Source: Chrysopilus asiliformis
Lineage: Eukaryota; Arthropoda; Insecta; Diptera; Rhagionidae
Direction: 5' to 3'
DNA: 64,000 bases
NCBI GenBank assembly: GCA_964034945.1
Contig: OZ035960.1
Coordinates: forward strand, 72,114,445-72,178,444
The position numbers were made by a program, and so were the translations under genes. The notes beneath the pieces are model-generated. The model did not search any database. It was not told where the DNA came from and worked only from the letters and a program-made list of their open reading frames with translations. Position 1 is the stretch's first letter. The number at the start of each line of letters is the position of its first letter. Positions 45,375 to 54,341 of the stretch are shown one piece after another.

Positions 45375-45680
45375 ATGGCGCGAATAACCGAAGAAAACAG
45401 AAAATTAATTTTGCAAACTTGGTGCCGTACAAGTGGAATATCACTAAGACAGTTAGCAAAACTGCACAAAGTTTCAGTAAATGGTGCCAAAAAAGTTATA
45501 GCTAAGTTTGGGGAGCATAATACCCGAATGGATCTGCCAGGTCGTGGTCGGAAAAAAGGTACAGCTGACCCAAAATTAGAGACAAAGGTGGTGAAATTGT
45601 TGACAAGAAAGAAAACTTTGTCAATTCGAGATGTGGCCAAAAAAACGGGAGTGGCGAAAAGTACGGTGCAAAAAATTTAA
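45375..45680 (+). pseudogene. Transposase N-terminal part
   Basis: 101 codons from ATG: MARITEENRKLILQTWC, then a helix-turn-helix (ISLRQLAKLHKVSVNGAKKV), a basic PGRGRKKG hinge and a second helix-turn-helix (SIRDVAKKTGVAKSTVQKI). This is the bipartite DNA-binding domain of Tc1/mariner transposases. It stops at TAA in an A-rich run that looks like a frameshift site, and scraps of the next part follow to about 45780. Confidence 0.85.
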
Positions 45681-45807
45681 AAAAAAGAACAATTTAAAAA
45701 CGTATAAAAAAGGTGTCTGTCTCGTAGAGACGGCCAGAAGACGTGGATCCGCCTACAACGATCGCCAATAGATCTTTAAGTAAGAAATTTTAGTGAAAAG
45801 GAAACTA

Positions 45808-46126
45808 ATGACGTTTTCGACTGGCAGATTCAGGGCAGATTCAGAGCACGCTCTACCCCAGTTTAGAGCAAGGTATTTCGAGCAGATCTCGAGTAGATTT
45901 CGAGCACCTTAACCTCAAAAGAGCAACTCAAATCTGACTACATTAGGCAGATCACAAAATTGCTCGAAAAATGCTCTTTTAGTGCTCGCATACGGAGTAC
46001 TTGCGTCACTCGAACACGTAACTCTTTTTCGAGCGATCGAAAAATCTCAGTCGAACACAAGATCTCAGAGTGAGCAAATTTAGAGCAACTTCAGAGCAAA
46101 AAGAGCATGCCAGTCGAAAACGCCAT
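45808..46126. mobile_element. Small TIR element nested in the Tc1/mariner element
   Basis: The ends are ATGACGTTTTCGACTGGCA and the complement of ATGGCGTTTTCGACTGGCA, 19 bp with one mismatch. The interior is rich in gagca/tgctc words. No coding. The target duplication could not be fixed, so the superfamily is unknown. Confidence 0.6.
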
Positions 46127-47060
46127 AAAGAAACAATTTGATTGACCGTAATGTTACTTTTACAGGATGTGCCTTTCCGTTTGGTGAATTTTGGCATCTT
46201 GTACCTAAAAATCAAATTTCACTTGCAACACAACGAACAATGTTTAATATGGCATTTTCATAAATGTACTCGGAACTTACGCAAATTGCACAAAACATTT
46301 TCTTCGTAAACTAAGAATAACATAAACTGGGTTATTTATTAAGAAAAATCTTTTGTGTTATTTTTTAATCAAAAATCTTTTTTTGCAGAGCTTGAATTTA
46401 TGAAAACGCCCATAGATAAAAAACAAATAAAAATAAAATAAAATTACACGATAAAAGCAACGAAGCAATTTCAATTTAGAGCAACTAAAAACAGTGTTCA
46501 AAACCATGGCCGAATTATACAAGGTCTGTTTGACAGCTCAGTTGCTTCTGGCTCTGACGTCATCGGCAAGAAATTTTTATACGATTCAATGGGAATTTTC
46601 CCTTTTTTATATGAAATATTATTGAAATTAGCGCACACACAATCAACATTAGAAAGAATGTTTCTCAAAGCAAATTAAAACCATAATTTTTTCTCGTTCT
46701 TTGGAGCGTTTTACTGAAATTCTGAATTTCGTTTTCTCGAGAGTGATTTTTATTTTCAATTTTTTTCAATTCCTCCAAAGCGAATTGAACCGAAATAATA
46801 TGAATAGCCAGAATCAGAACAAACCATTTAGAGAAGAGAAACAATCAAGTTCTATATGAGATTCAATACACACAAAGAAAGCATAAAAAGAGTATACATG
46901 TGAAATCTGTACTGCAAGCAGCAGACACAGCATAGCAGCGGAGTAAAAATTTTGATTTTCCTTTTTAAAAACATAATTGAACATAGTTTAACATAACAAA
47001 ATACCCTATACAATGCTTTAATGTAGCCCTCATCTTATAACACAGGTTTTGTTCAGATAT
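46127..47060. other. Unassigned sequence inside the Tc1/mariner element
   Basis: AT-rich sequence that replaces the centre of the transposase gene. A short TIR pair (ATGGCATTTTCATAAATG near 46249 and its approximate complement ending near 46413) suggests another small element. From 46490 a stretch with 'ctgacgtcatcgg' and several Asn/Phe-rich short frames is not recognised. No gene is supported. Confidence 0.4.
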
Positions 47061-47089
47061 CACCACAAACTATCGAGTTTCATCGATTG

Positions 47090-47517
47090 CAAATTTGTTA
47101 TCATGGCAGCAAGCCGATTTTCTAATTTGTACCCCCATTACCAAAATCCAAGACGTATCCACGTCAAAACAAAAAATGCCCAAAAGAAGTTTAGACCAAT
47201 TGAATCGTGCCAAAATTCGTTGTAGGAAATTATACAAATTTTTGTTAAACAATCCGGGTCGCTGAATTTTAATAGACGACGAAACGTCCTACGACGAAAC
47301 GTACCTTAACCCCCAAAACTGTCCTGAACTCCGTCCCATCGAGCGTTACTGGGCAATCGTAAAGCGGGAATTGCGAAAACAAGGTCGAGCTGCAACGACA
47401 ATGGAAGAATTCAGGAAGAATTGGAACACAGCAGCTCGTAAAGTCACTAATATTACAGTGCAAACTCTTATGAACAAGATAAAATCAAAAGTCCGCAATT
47501 TTAGTCGTAGGAAATAA
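47090..47517 (+). pseudogene. Transposase C-terminal part with internal deletion
   Basis: Frames in this part read RKLYKFLLNNPGR and IDDETSYDETY, the block with the first catalytic D. The frame then jumps directly to YLNPQNCPELRPIERYWAIV and a KREL block, the C-terminal block of Tc1/mariner transposases, and ends TAA at 47515. The stretch with the second and third catalytic residues is missing between them, and a stop lies just before IDDETS. Confidence 0.85.
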
Positions 47518-47655
47518 TTTTTTGTTTTTTTTTTTGTACTTTTAGTTTGATAAGAGTTAAAATACTTAATATAAAAATATGATTTTTTTTTAAATATATA
47601 AAAAAGTGTTTATTTTGTAAAAATCGTGTGTGCACTTTATTTCGTGTCCAGTCCT

Positions 47656-48011
47656 TAGTTTGTTCTTGTAAGGACAAGCGAAGGTCCTGTAGGGATGACA
47701 TAATTATCGTTGTCCTCAAATGTTCCGGAAAAAAAAACTCATCTCGGGGTTTTTGCGGTCGCTGAATCCGATTCTGGCATTAAGAAGTCTGTAACGATAA
47801 CGGAAGATACTGTTGGGCTAAAGTGATTATGTTTTTGCTTTTGGATTTTTAGTCATACTAATCAAATACAAAATGTCTAAAAAGAATAAAATTAAAAAAA
47901 TATTTTATTAAAAAAATTTTTATTTAAATTGAAAATGCACTAAAATGGGAAAAAATATATATAGAAATAGTAAAAAGCATAATTACTTTTACCTTTTAGT
48001 GCCTTTTTCTA
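47656..48011. other. Downstream spacer of H1 copy 7, right part
   Basis: Continuation of the standard downstream spacer after the Tc1/mariner element, including the relic minisatellite monomer. No gene. Confidence 0.65.
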
Positions 48012-49132
48012 TCTATATATATAAAAATGGATGTTTGTATGTCTGTCTGTCCGTTTGAGATTACAAAACTCAAAAACTACTGGACCGATTTTTACGCGGT
48101 TTTTTGCAAAATGATCTGTGTTGCCAGGAGCAGGTTTTTAGCTATGTAGATTTTTAAAATCGAAACGGCAGGTCCTATAAGGATAATGAAAATATCCTTT
48201 TTCCCATTTTTCCCCGGAAAAATTTGCATTATAGGGTTTTTGGGGTCGCTGATCACGAATCCGGTATTAGATTTTCAAAATTCGAAACGGAAGGTCCTGT
48301 AAGGATAATGAAAATATCCTTTTTCCCATTTTTCCATGAAAAAATGGGCACTATAGGGTTTTTGGGGTCGCTGATCACGAATCCGGTATCAGATTTTCAA
48401 AATTCGAAACGAAGGTCCTGTAAGGATAATGAAAATATCCTTTTTCCCATTTTTCCCCGGAAAAATTGGCACTATAGGGTTTTTGGGGTCGCTGATCACG
48501 AATCCGGTATTAGATTTTCAAAATTCGAAACGGAAGGTCTGTAAGCATAATGAAAATATCCTTTTTCCCATTTTTCCCCGGAAAAATTGGCACTATAGGG
48601 TTTTTGGGGTCGCTGATCACGAATCCGGTATTAGATTTTCAAAATTCGAAACGGAAGGTCCTGCAAGGATAATGAAAATATCCTTTTTCCCATTTTTCCC
48701 CGGAAAAATTGGGACTGTGGGGTTTTTGGGATCGCTGATCACGAATCCAGTATTAGATTTTCAAAATTCGAAACGAAAGGTCCTGTAAGGATAATGAAAA
48801 TATCCTTTTTCCCATTTTTCCCCGGAAAAATTTGTGTTATAGGGTTTTTGGGGTCGCTGATCACGAATCCGGTATAAGATTTTCAAAATTCGAAACGGAA
48901 GGTCCTGTAAGGATAATGAAAATATCCTTTTTCCCATTTTTCCCCAGAAAAATTGGCACTATAGGGTTTTTGGGGTCGCTGATCACGAATCCGGTATTAG
49001 ATTTTCAAAATTCGAAACGGAAGCTTCTGTAAGGATAACATTTCTTCCCAAAACTTTTTAAGTTATTTATGGTTTTTTGGCATTCTAAAATTTATACAAA
49101 AAACTTTTAGCTGCCAACGAAGGGTCTCCTAG
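48012..49132 (+). mobile_element. Helitron-like family A, copy 7 (longest array)
   Basis: Complete ends, with the 3' end changed slightly (GGGTCTCCTAG). About eight minisatellite monomers make this the longest internal array, total 1121 bp. It is followed immediately by a Helitron-like family B leader. Confidence 0.78.
48160..49030 (+). repeat. 122-bp minisatellite in Helitron copy 7
   Basis: About eight monomers. The ggtcgctgatcacg word recurs every 121-122 bp (about 48244, 48366, 48487, 48609, 48730, 48851, 48973). Small indels change the period by one base in places. Confidence 0.9.
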
Positions 49133-49660
49133 TATATATATAAAAAAATGACGTTATTTACTACGCTTATAACTCAAGAACGGCTGCACAGATTTCGATG
49201 ATACGCACCAATTCGGACTGGTCTTCGGCCAAGCAAGAAGAATACCCAAGAAAATTTCGGAAAATCTCCATGGAAATGCGGGAAACTCATTTTCCACATA
49301 CAGCGCCATCTATGATGCACGGCGTGTACTAAAAACGAATATGGTTTTGTGTGGTGGTACCGATAACCAGGTAAAAACACTACTGGGCGGAAAATTGGAA
49401 ATTTCCACCGGAAAAGTCGGAAAATATTGAAAAACCGAAATTGCATACTTTCAGGGGTTGCTGGTGGCAGCGGTTTTCTGGTTTACACTTTCAGTAATTC
49501 CAATTCAAAAATCCCGATTCCTTTTTCGTTTTGTTGGAAAAGTCGAGAAAAATGTTGGAGAAAAGCGGGAATATCGGAAAAATTGAAACTTGCATTTTGT
49601 ATGTGATTATGGTATGGAAGGAGAAAATATTGTATTTGGAACTGAAAAACGGATAATTTT
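49133..49660 (+). mobile_element. Helitron-like family B leader, copy 2 (3' truncated)
   Basis: Starts with a tatatataaaaaaatgacg string and a 'cttataactcaagaacgg' phrase, in the style of an insect Helitron 5' end. It continues through 'ggtttacactttcagtaatt' to cggataattttg, where it is fused to the coding sequence of an H1 gene. The 3' end is missing. It matches 3999-4365 and 52194-52637. Confidence 0.5.
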
Positions 49661-50254
49661 GTGGTGGAGCAAAGAAGACTCCAAAAGCTAAACCAAATCA
49701 TCCACCAACGTCTGACATGGTAAATAGTGCCATCAAAAATTTGAAAGAGCGTGGTGGTTCTTCATTGTCAGCTATAAAGAAATATTTGGCTGTCAATTAT
49801 AAAGTTGATTCAGATAAATTGGCACCTTTCATCAAGAAATATTTAAAAGTAGCCGTAACCAGTGGCACATTGATTCAGACCAAAGGGAAGGGAGCTTCTG
49901 GTTCATTCAAGCTGCCAGCTGGTGCTAAGGAGAAAGGTCAAAAGGTCAAAAAATCCAAGCAACCAGCCACAGAAAAAAAAGTTGCCAAACCAAAGAAGAA
50001 AGCCACAAAGCCAGAAACTAAAAAGTCCACAGCAACTAAGAAGGCAGCGATCGGTGTGAAAAATGACAAGAAAAAGGAGAGCGCCTCAGCAGCAAAAACT
50101 GCAAAGAAAAGTGGAGTAGTTAAGGCTAAACCAAAAGCGGCCCCAAAACAGAAGCCAACCAAACCAACGAAGGCAGCTGCTACGAGTCCAAAAGCGCCTA
50201 AACCAAAAAAAAGCCGCAGGTAAAGCTAAAAAACCAGTAGCTTCCAAAAAATAA
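49661..50254 (+). pseudogene. Histone H1 pseudogene, array copy 8 (5' truncated)
   Basis: H1 sequence begins abruptly at the [10 protein letters not shown] region (about codon 26) after the family B fragment, so promoter, start codon and N-terminal tail are lost. The globular domain is the copy 7 type (V88, T91, T94). An extra A in the run before the final AGKAKK region shifts the frame, so the reading ends at 50223 in PKKSRR instead of the normal terminus at 50254. An AATSP change (K lost before SP) is also private. Translation could start only at an internal methionine. Confidence 0.92.
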
Positions 50255-50866
50255 TCTACTCAAATTGACATTTGGTAATCATAAAAAATGCATGAGTTTA
50301 CCGCAACCAAATAAAGCTCTTCTCAGGGTTACCAAAAATATTTTTAAAGAGCATTCAAGTTACCGTATGATTTTGAAAATTCTCCTATTTTTTTAAAAGC
50401 TCTTTAGCTTACCTTTGTATCTGTTTGGCTGTCGGGGTCAAATCTTGCAATCCAATTTTGACCCGCTTCCCATCCAATTGACTTGAAAGTTTGCACACGT
50501 CCCATGACAATACTATATTTTCACTAGTTTGTTCTTGTAAGGACAAGCGAAGGTCCTGTAGGGATGACATGATTATCGTTGTCCTCAAATGTTTCGGAAA
50601 AAAACTCATCTCGGGGTTTTTGCGGTCGCTGAATCCGATTCTGGCATTAAGAAGTCTGTAACGATAACGGAAGATACTGTTGGGCTAAAGTGATTATGTT
50701 TTTGCTTTTGGATTTTTAGTCATACTAATCAAATACAAAATGTCTAAAAAGAATAAAATTAAAAAAATATTTTATTAAAAAAAACTTTTATTTAAATTAA
50801 AAATGCACTAAAATGGGAAAAAATATATATAGAAATAGTAAAAAGCATAATTATTTTTACCTTTTA
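50255..50866. other. Downstream spacer of the H1 pseudogene
   Basis: Standard downstream spacer with the relic minisatellite monomer, ending at the 'accttttta' site where a small MITE is inserted. This is the right boundary of recognisable H1 unit sequence apart from the following Helitron copy. No gene. Confidence 0.65.
50315..50353 (+). promoter_or_regulatory. Mutated histone 3' stem-loop of the H1 pseudogene
   Basis: The 3' arm reads AGGGTT instead of AGGGCT, turning a G-C pair of the stem into G-T. All seven open copies keep the C. This fits relaxed selection on the pseudogene. Confidence 0.8.
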
Positions 50867-50993
50867 CCCCTAATTTATTCACTAGGAGTTAAGCCGAGTT
50901 AGTGAGTTAAGGGAGTTAGCTAGTGTTATTTTCCATGTAAAAGGTGAGTTAAGGGAGTTAAGGCGATTTAACTCCTAGTGAATAAATTGGCCG
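50867..50993. mobile_element. 127-bp MITE with TTA duplication
   Basis: Ends CCCCTAATTTATTCACTAGG and the approximate complement, with further GAGTTAAG words inside. A TTA duplication flanks it (50864-50866 and 50994-50996), and the empty site is visible in other units. TTA is the preferred target of many PIF/Harbinger elements. Confidence 0.8.
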
Positions 50994-51018
50994 TTAGTGC
51001 CTTTTTCTATCTATATAT

Positions 51019-51275
51019 GTGGTGCTTAGAATTGAAGTGGATCAACTCCACTTTTTGAAATTTCCATATTATGATATTAAAGTGCTTAATAATATTAGTT
51101 TATTCGGTAGATTTTTTTTGTAAGTCCTCCTTGTTGCGTAACGGTAATTGTAAGCTGTATTTAAATTGGTAACTGACAAAAAAGAATTATTTTCAGTGCT
51201 CAAATGAACCAAGTTTAAAAAAAAACTTAAGTTTGAAATTTTATGGACTTGATTCACTTCAGTTCTGAACACCCC
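51019..51275. mobile_element. 257-bp TIR element nested in Helitron copy 8
   Basis: Ends GTGGTGCTTAGAATTGAAGT and the approximate complement (GGGGTGTTCAGAACTGAAGT), about 27 bp. It sits in an (AT)n tract, so the target duplication cannot be read. No coding and no superfamily call. Confidence 0.7.
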
Positions 51276-51419
51276 ATATATAAAAATGGATGTTTGTCTG
51301 TCTGTCTGTCCGTTTGAGATTACAAAACTCAAAAACTACTGGACCGATTTTTACGCGGTTTTTTTTGCAAAATGATCTGTGTTGCCAGGAGCAGGTTTTC
51401 AGCTATGTAGATTTTTAAA

Positions 51420-52080
51420 ATTCGAAACGGCAGGTCCTGTAAGGATAATGAAAATATCCTTTTTCCCATTTTTCCCTGGAAAAATTTGCATTATAGGGTT
51501 TTGGGGGTCGCTGATCACGAATTCGGTATTAGATTTTCAAAGTTCGAAACAGAAGGTCCTGTAAGGATACCGCAAATATCCTTTTTCCAGTTTTTCCTGG
51601 GAAAAATTTGCATTATAGGGTTTTTCGGGTCGCTGATCACGAATCCGGTATTAGATTTTCAAAATTCGAAACGGAGGGTCCTGAAAGGATAACACAAATA
51701 GCCTTTTTCCCATTTTTCCCCGGAAAAATTGGCATTCTTTTTGGGATCGCTGATCACGTTTGGGGTCGCTGATCACGTTTGGGGTCGCTGATCACGAATC
51801 CAATATTAGATTTTCAAAATTCGAAACGGAAAGTCCTGTAAGGATAACGGAAATATCTTTTTCCCAATTTTTCCCCGGAAAAATTTGCATTATAGGGTTT
51901 TTGGGGTCGTTGATCACGAATCCGGTATTAGATTTGTAAAATTCGAAACGGAAGTTCCTGTAAGGATAACGGAAATATCCTTTTTCCAGTTTTTCCTGGG
52001 AAAAATCGGCATTACGGAGTTTTTGGGGTCGCTGATCACGAATCCAGTGTTGGAATTTCAAAATTCGAAACGGAAGGTTC
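51420..52080 (+). repeat. Diverged 122-bp minisatellite in Helitron copy 8
   Basis: About five monomers with more differences between neighbours than in copies 2 and 7, for example ggataccgcaaatatcc and ggataacggaaatatcc variants. This array looks older or less homogenised. Confidence 0.85.
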
Positions 52081-52185
52081 TGTAAGGATAACATGTCTTC
52101 CCAAAACTTTTTAAGTTATTTATGGTTTTTTGGCATTCTAAAATTTATACAAAAAAATTTTAGCTGCCAACGAAGGGTCTGCTAG

Positions 52186-52637
52186 TATATATATAAAAAA
52201 ATGACGTTATTTACTACGCTTATAACTCAAGAACGGCTGCACAGATTTCGATGATACGCACCAATTCGGACTGGTCTTCGGCCAAGCAAGAAGAATACCC
52301 AAGAAAATTTCGGAAAATCTCCATAGAAATGCGGGAAACTCATTTTCCACATACAGCGCCCTCTATGATACACGGCATGTACTAAAAACGAATATGGTTT
52401 TGTGTGGTGGTACCGATAACCAGGTAAAAACACTACTGGGCGGAAAATTGGAAATTTCCACCGGAAAAGTCGGAAAATATTGAAAAACCTAAATTGCATA
52501 CTTTCAGGGGTTGCTGGTGACAGCGGTTTTCTGGTTTGCACTTTCAGTAATTCCAAATCAAAAATCCCGATTCCTTTTTCGTTTTGTTGGAAAAGTCGAG
52601 AAAAATGTTGGAGAAAAGCGGGAATATCGGAAAAATT
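52186..52637 (+). mobile_element. Helitron-like family B leader, copy 3
   Basis: Same sequence as 49133-49600, again placed directly after a family A 3' end. It runs out near the cgggaatatcgg word at about 52630 and joins unrelated sequence. This repeated A-then-B order suggests that a joint A-B block was copied. Confidence 0.5.
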
Positions 52638-53224
52638 ATGAATGAAAAATTATTTGAAATACAATCTGTTGCGACCGCTATGGAACGTCGCAGCAGGGGG
52701 TTAGTGCATCAGGAGGCTTACCTTTTAATCCTTTTGTGATTGAAATGCCTGACCTGAATGGTAACCAAAAAGAAGGTGCCGGGAAAAGTAATTGATGACA
52801 AATGTATTTTTATTCGTAAATATTTATTCTAAAGAATTCTTAATTTACAAGCTTAATACTAGGTTGTTTAATATATGTAACAATAAATGGATTGATGTAT
52901 TGAACAATGATAAAAATAATTAATAGAGTTAGTAAAATGAATTTGTCTTGATTAAAATCTTGAACTCGAGTTGCTCAGGTCATCAGTCAGCGTACTTGTC
53001 GGTGGAGGTAATTCTGCGTTGGAAATGACTGTAATTGAGAACCCTGATTAATGAATTTGGTTGAATAAGTTTTCAATGGGCGAAGATTCTTCAACCAAGA
53101 CGTTGAATGTCAAACGATGATGTTCGCGAAAGGGTTCGAAAAAATTATGAATTCGCCACGAATTCTAAGTAATGTGGCGATTCGAATTGGATAAATTAGG
53201 GTAAAAAAAGGGGAAAAATTTATT

Positions 53225-53300
53225 TGCCTCGATTGGAATTTGAACCCAGTTCGTTTGGTTGTTATGCAACGTCGTACCTTATAGAGCTAATTCTGCTTCT
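53225..53300 (-). other. tRNA-like module 1 (low certainty)
   Basis: The minus strand shows TTAGCTCTATAAGG, resembling a pol III A box, and about 45 bases later GGGTTCAAATTCC, resembling a B box / T-arm. The cloverleaf does not close well (the D and acceptor stems fail), so it is not called a tRNA gene. It may be the head of a tRNA-derived SINE or a repeat that resembles one. Confidence 0.3.
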
Positions 53301-53684
53301 AACATCGTACGTAATTGAGTCGTTTTGAATTCGTCGAATGTGAATATGGGAAGGACAATTTGATTTATACTGATGATCGAAGAAAATTATTTGATGTCAA
53401 CATGAGTGATAATTCATGTGGCGGTTGATATCGATGTAAAATATATTAAATTTAAAATCAAGGAAGACCGACGCCAACACGAGTTGTAAATTCGCGTGAC
53501 GGGCTTGGTTCGATGTGAAAGATATAACGTTAAATTTAATAACAATTAATGCCGACACGAGTTGTAAATTCGTGTGATGGTTTTGGTTAAAGAGAAAAAT
53601 AAAATATGGAAAGCAAGTGCCAACACGAGTTGTAAATTCACGTGGCGGTTTAATTCCAAAAAAAATGTAAAATTAATTTTAGGA

Positions 53685-53765
53685 AAAATTAATTGGTTTG
53701 ATCGGAATTCGATCGCGGTTCAGAAAATTCCTAAGACAACGTCGTTACGTTGGAGCTAATGCTGC
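53685..53765 (-). other. tRNA-like module 2 (low certainty)
   Basis: The minus strand has CATTAGCTCCAACG and, about 45 bases later, GATCGAATTCCG (B-box-like). It shares the TTAGCTC and ACGACGTTG words with module 1 about 464 bp away, and the surrounding hairpin words are shared as well, so the two are diverged tandem copies. Confidence 0.3.
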
Positions 53766-54341
53766 GTCCAATGTTTTTGGGTCCCGAAATCGGGTAACCG
53801 CCCAAATAGCATCGAAAAGTACGGGAACATGAGATTTGTTCTTTGCGGCTTTAAAATGCAGCAATTTACGCAATCGGGGCTAAAAATTTACACCTATAAT
53901 TCACATCCGCGTAAAAGAAGCGAAAGAAGTGACGAGCGCGTCGCACTGATTAATAATGCGTCTGCAAAGCCACAATTGCTTTAGTGCAAACGGTTCATCT
54001 TTGGGGCAACATTCGCTTCATGAAAATCCTGCAGCGATAGAGCAGCATTTGATGGTTTTCGGGTCGAAATAGTCTGCCAATAAAGTTTCATTAAAGCTAC
54101 CCGTCTAAGAAACACCAAAAAAAAATTGATGCCTTCAGCCGCCATATTTCCCATTGACATTTGATGGAAACGATTTCGTTTCGAGAATTAAATTTCTTAT
54201 TTCAGGCGAATGACTGAAGGATATTGCATAAAAAGTGGATAGCATACATTTTTGAAACAGCATAATTTTATTGGCATCAAAATTTAATTGCAAAAGAAAA
54301 AAAAATTTGACCGATAAAATAAAATTAAAGAAATTTTTGAA

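Larger units (their letters stand above)
45222..47655 (+). mobile_element. Broken Tc1/mariner-superfamily element, 2.4 kb
   Basis: Perfect-looking terminal inverted repeats AGGACTGGACACGAAATAAA (plus gtgcacac) at both ends. A TA duplication flanks it (45220-45221 and 47656-47657), and the empty site cactagtttg exists in the other units. The ends of a transposase gene are present at 45375 and 47517, but the middle is replaced by about 1.3 kb of other sequence, including at least one nested TIR element. Confidence 0.9.
51010..52185 (+). mobile_element. Helitron-like family A, copy 8, split by a MITE
   Basis: The TCTATATAT start at 51010 is interrupted after nine bases by the 51019-51275 element and continues at 51276. 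It has about five diverged minisatellite monomers plus a triplicated tttggggtcgctgatcacg scrap at 51740-51800, and it ends GGGTCTGCTAG at 52185. Confidence 0.78.
52638..54341. other. Unassigned region with hairpin repeats and tRNA-like modules
   Basis: No gene is seen. A CACGAGTTGTAAATTCGTG-type hairpin word recurs near 53407, 53478, 53559 and 53621. Two minus-strand tRNA-like modules lie at 53225-53300 and 53685-53765. The sequence tgttgcgaccgctatgg at 52666 could be the start of an old LTR element. The region resumes after the piggyBac relic. Confidence 0.4.

Noticed and set aside
48224..48788. 106- and 119-codon frames reading GVADHESGIRFSKFETEGP
   Set aside because: The 122-bp monomer is not a multiple of three, so successive monomers are read in different frames. 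This is minisatellite sequence, not a protein.
48160..49030. CRISPR-like array
   Set aside because: The repeat is contiguous at 122 bp with no unique spacers, and the DNA is eukaryotic.
53225..53300. A functional tRNA gene
   Set aside because: A- and B-box-like words are present, but the D-arm and acceptor stem do not pair, so it is kept only as a tRNA-like module.
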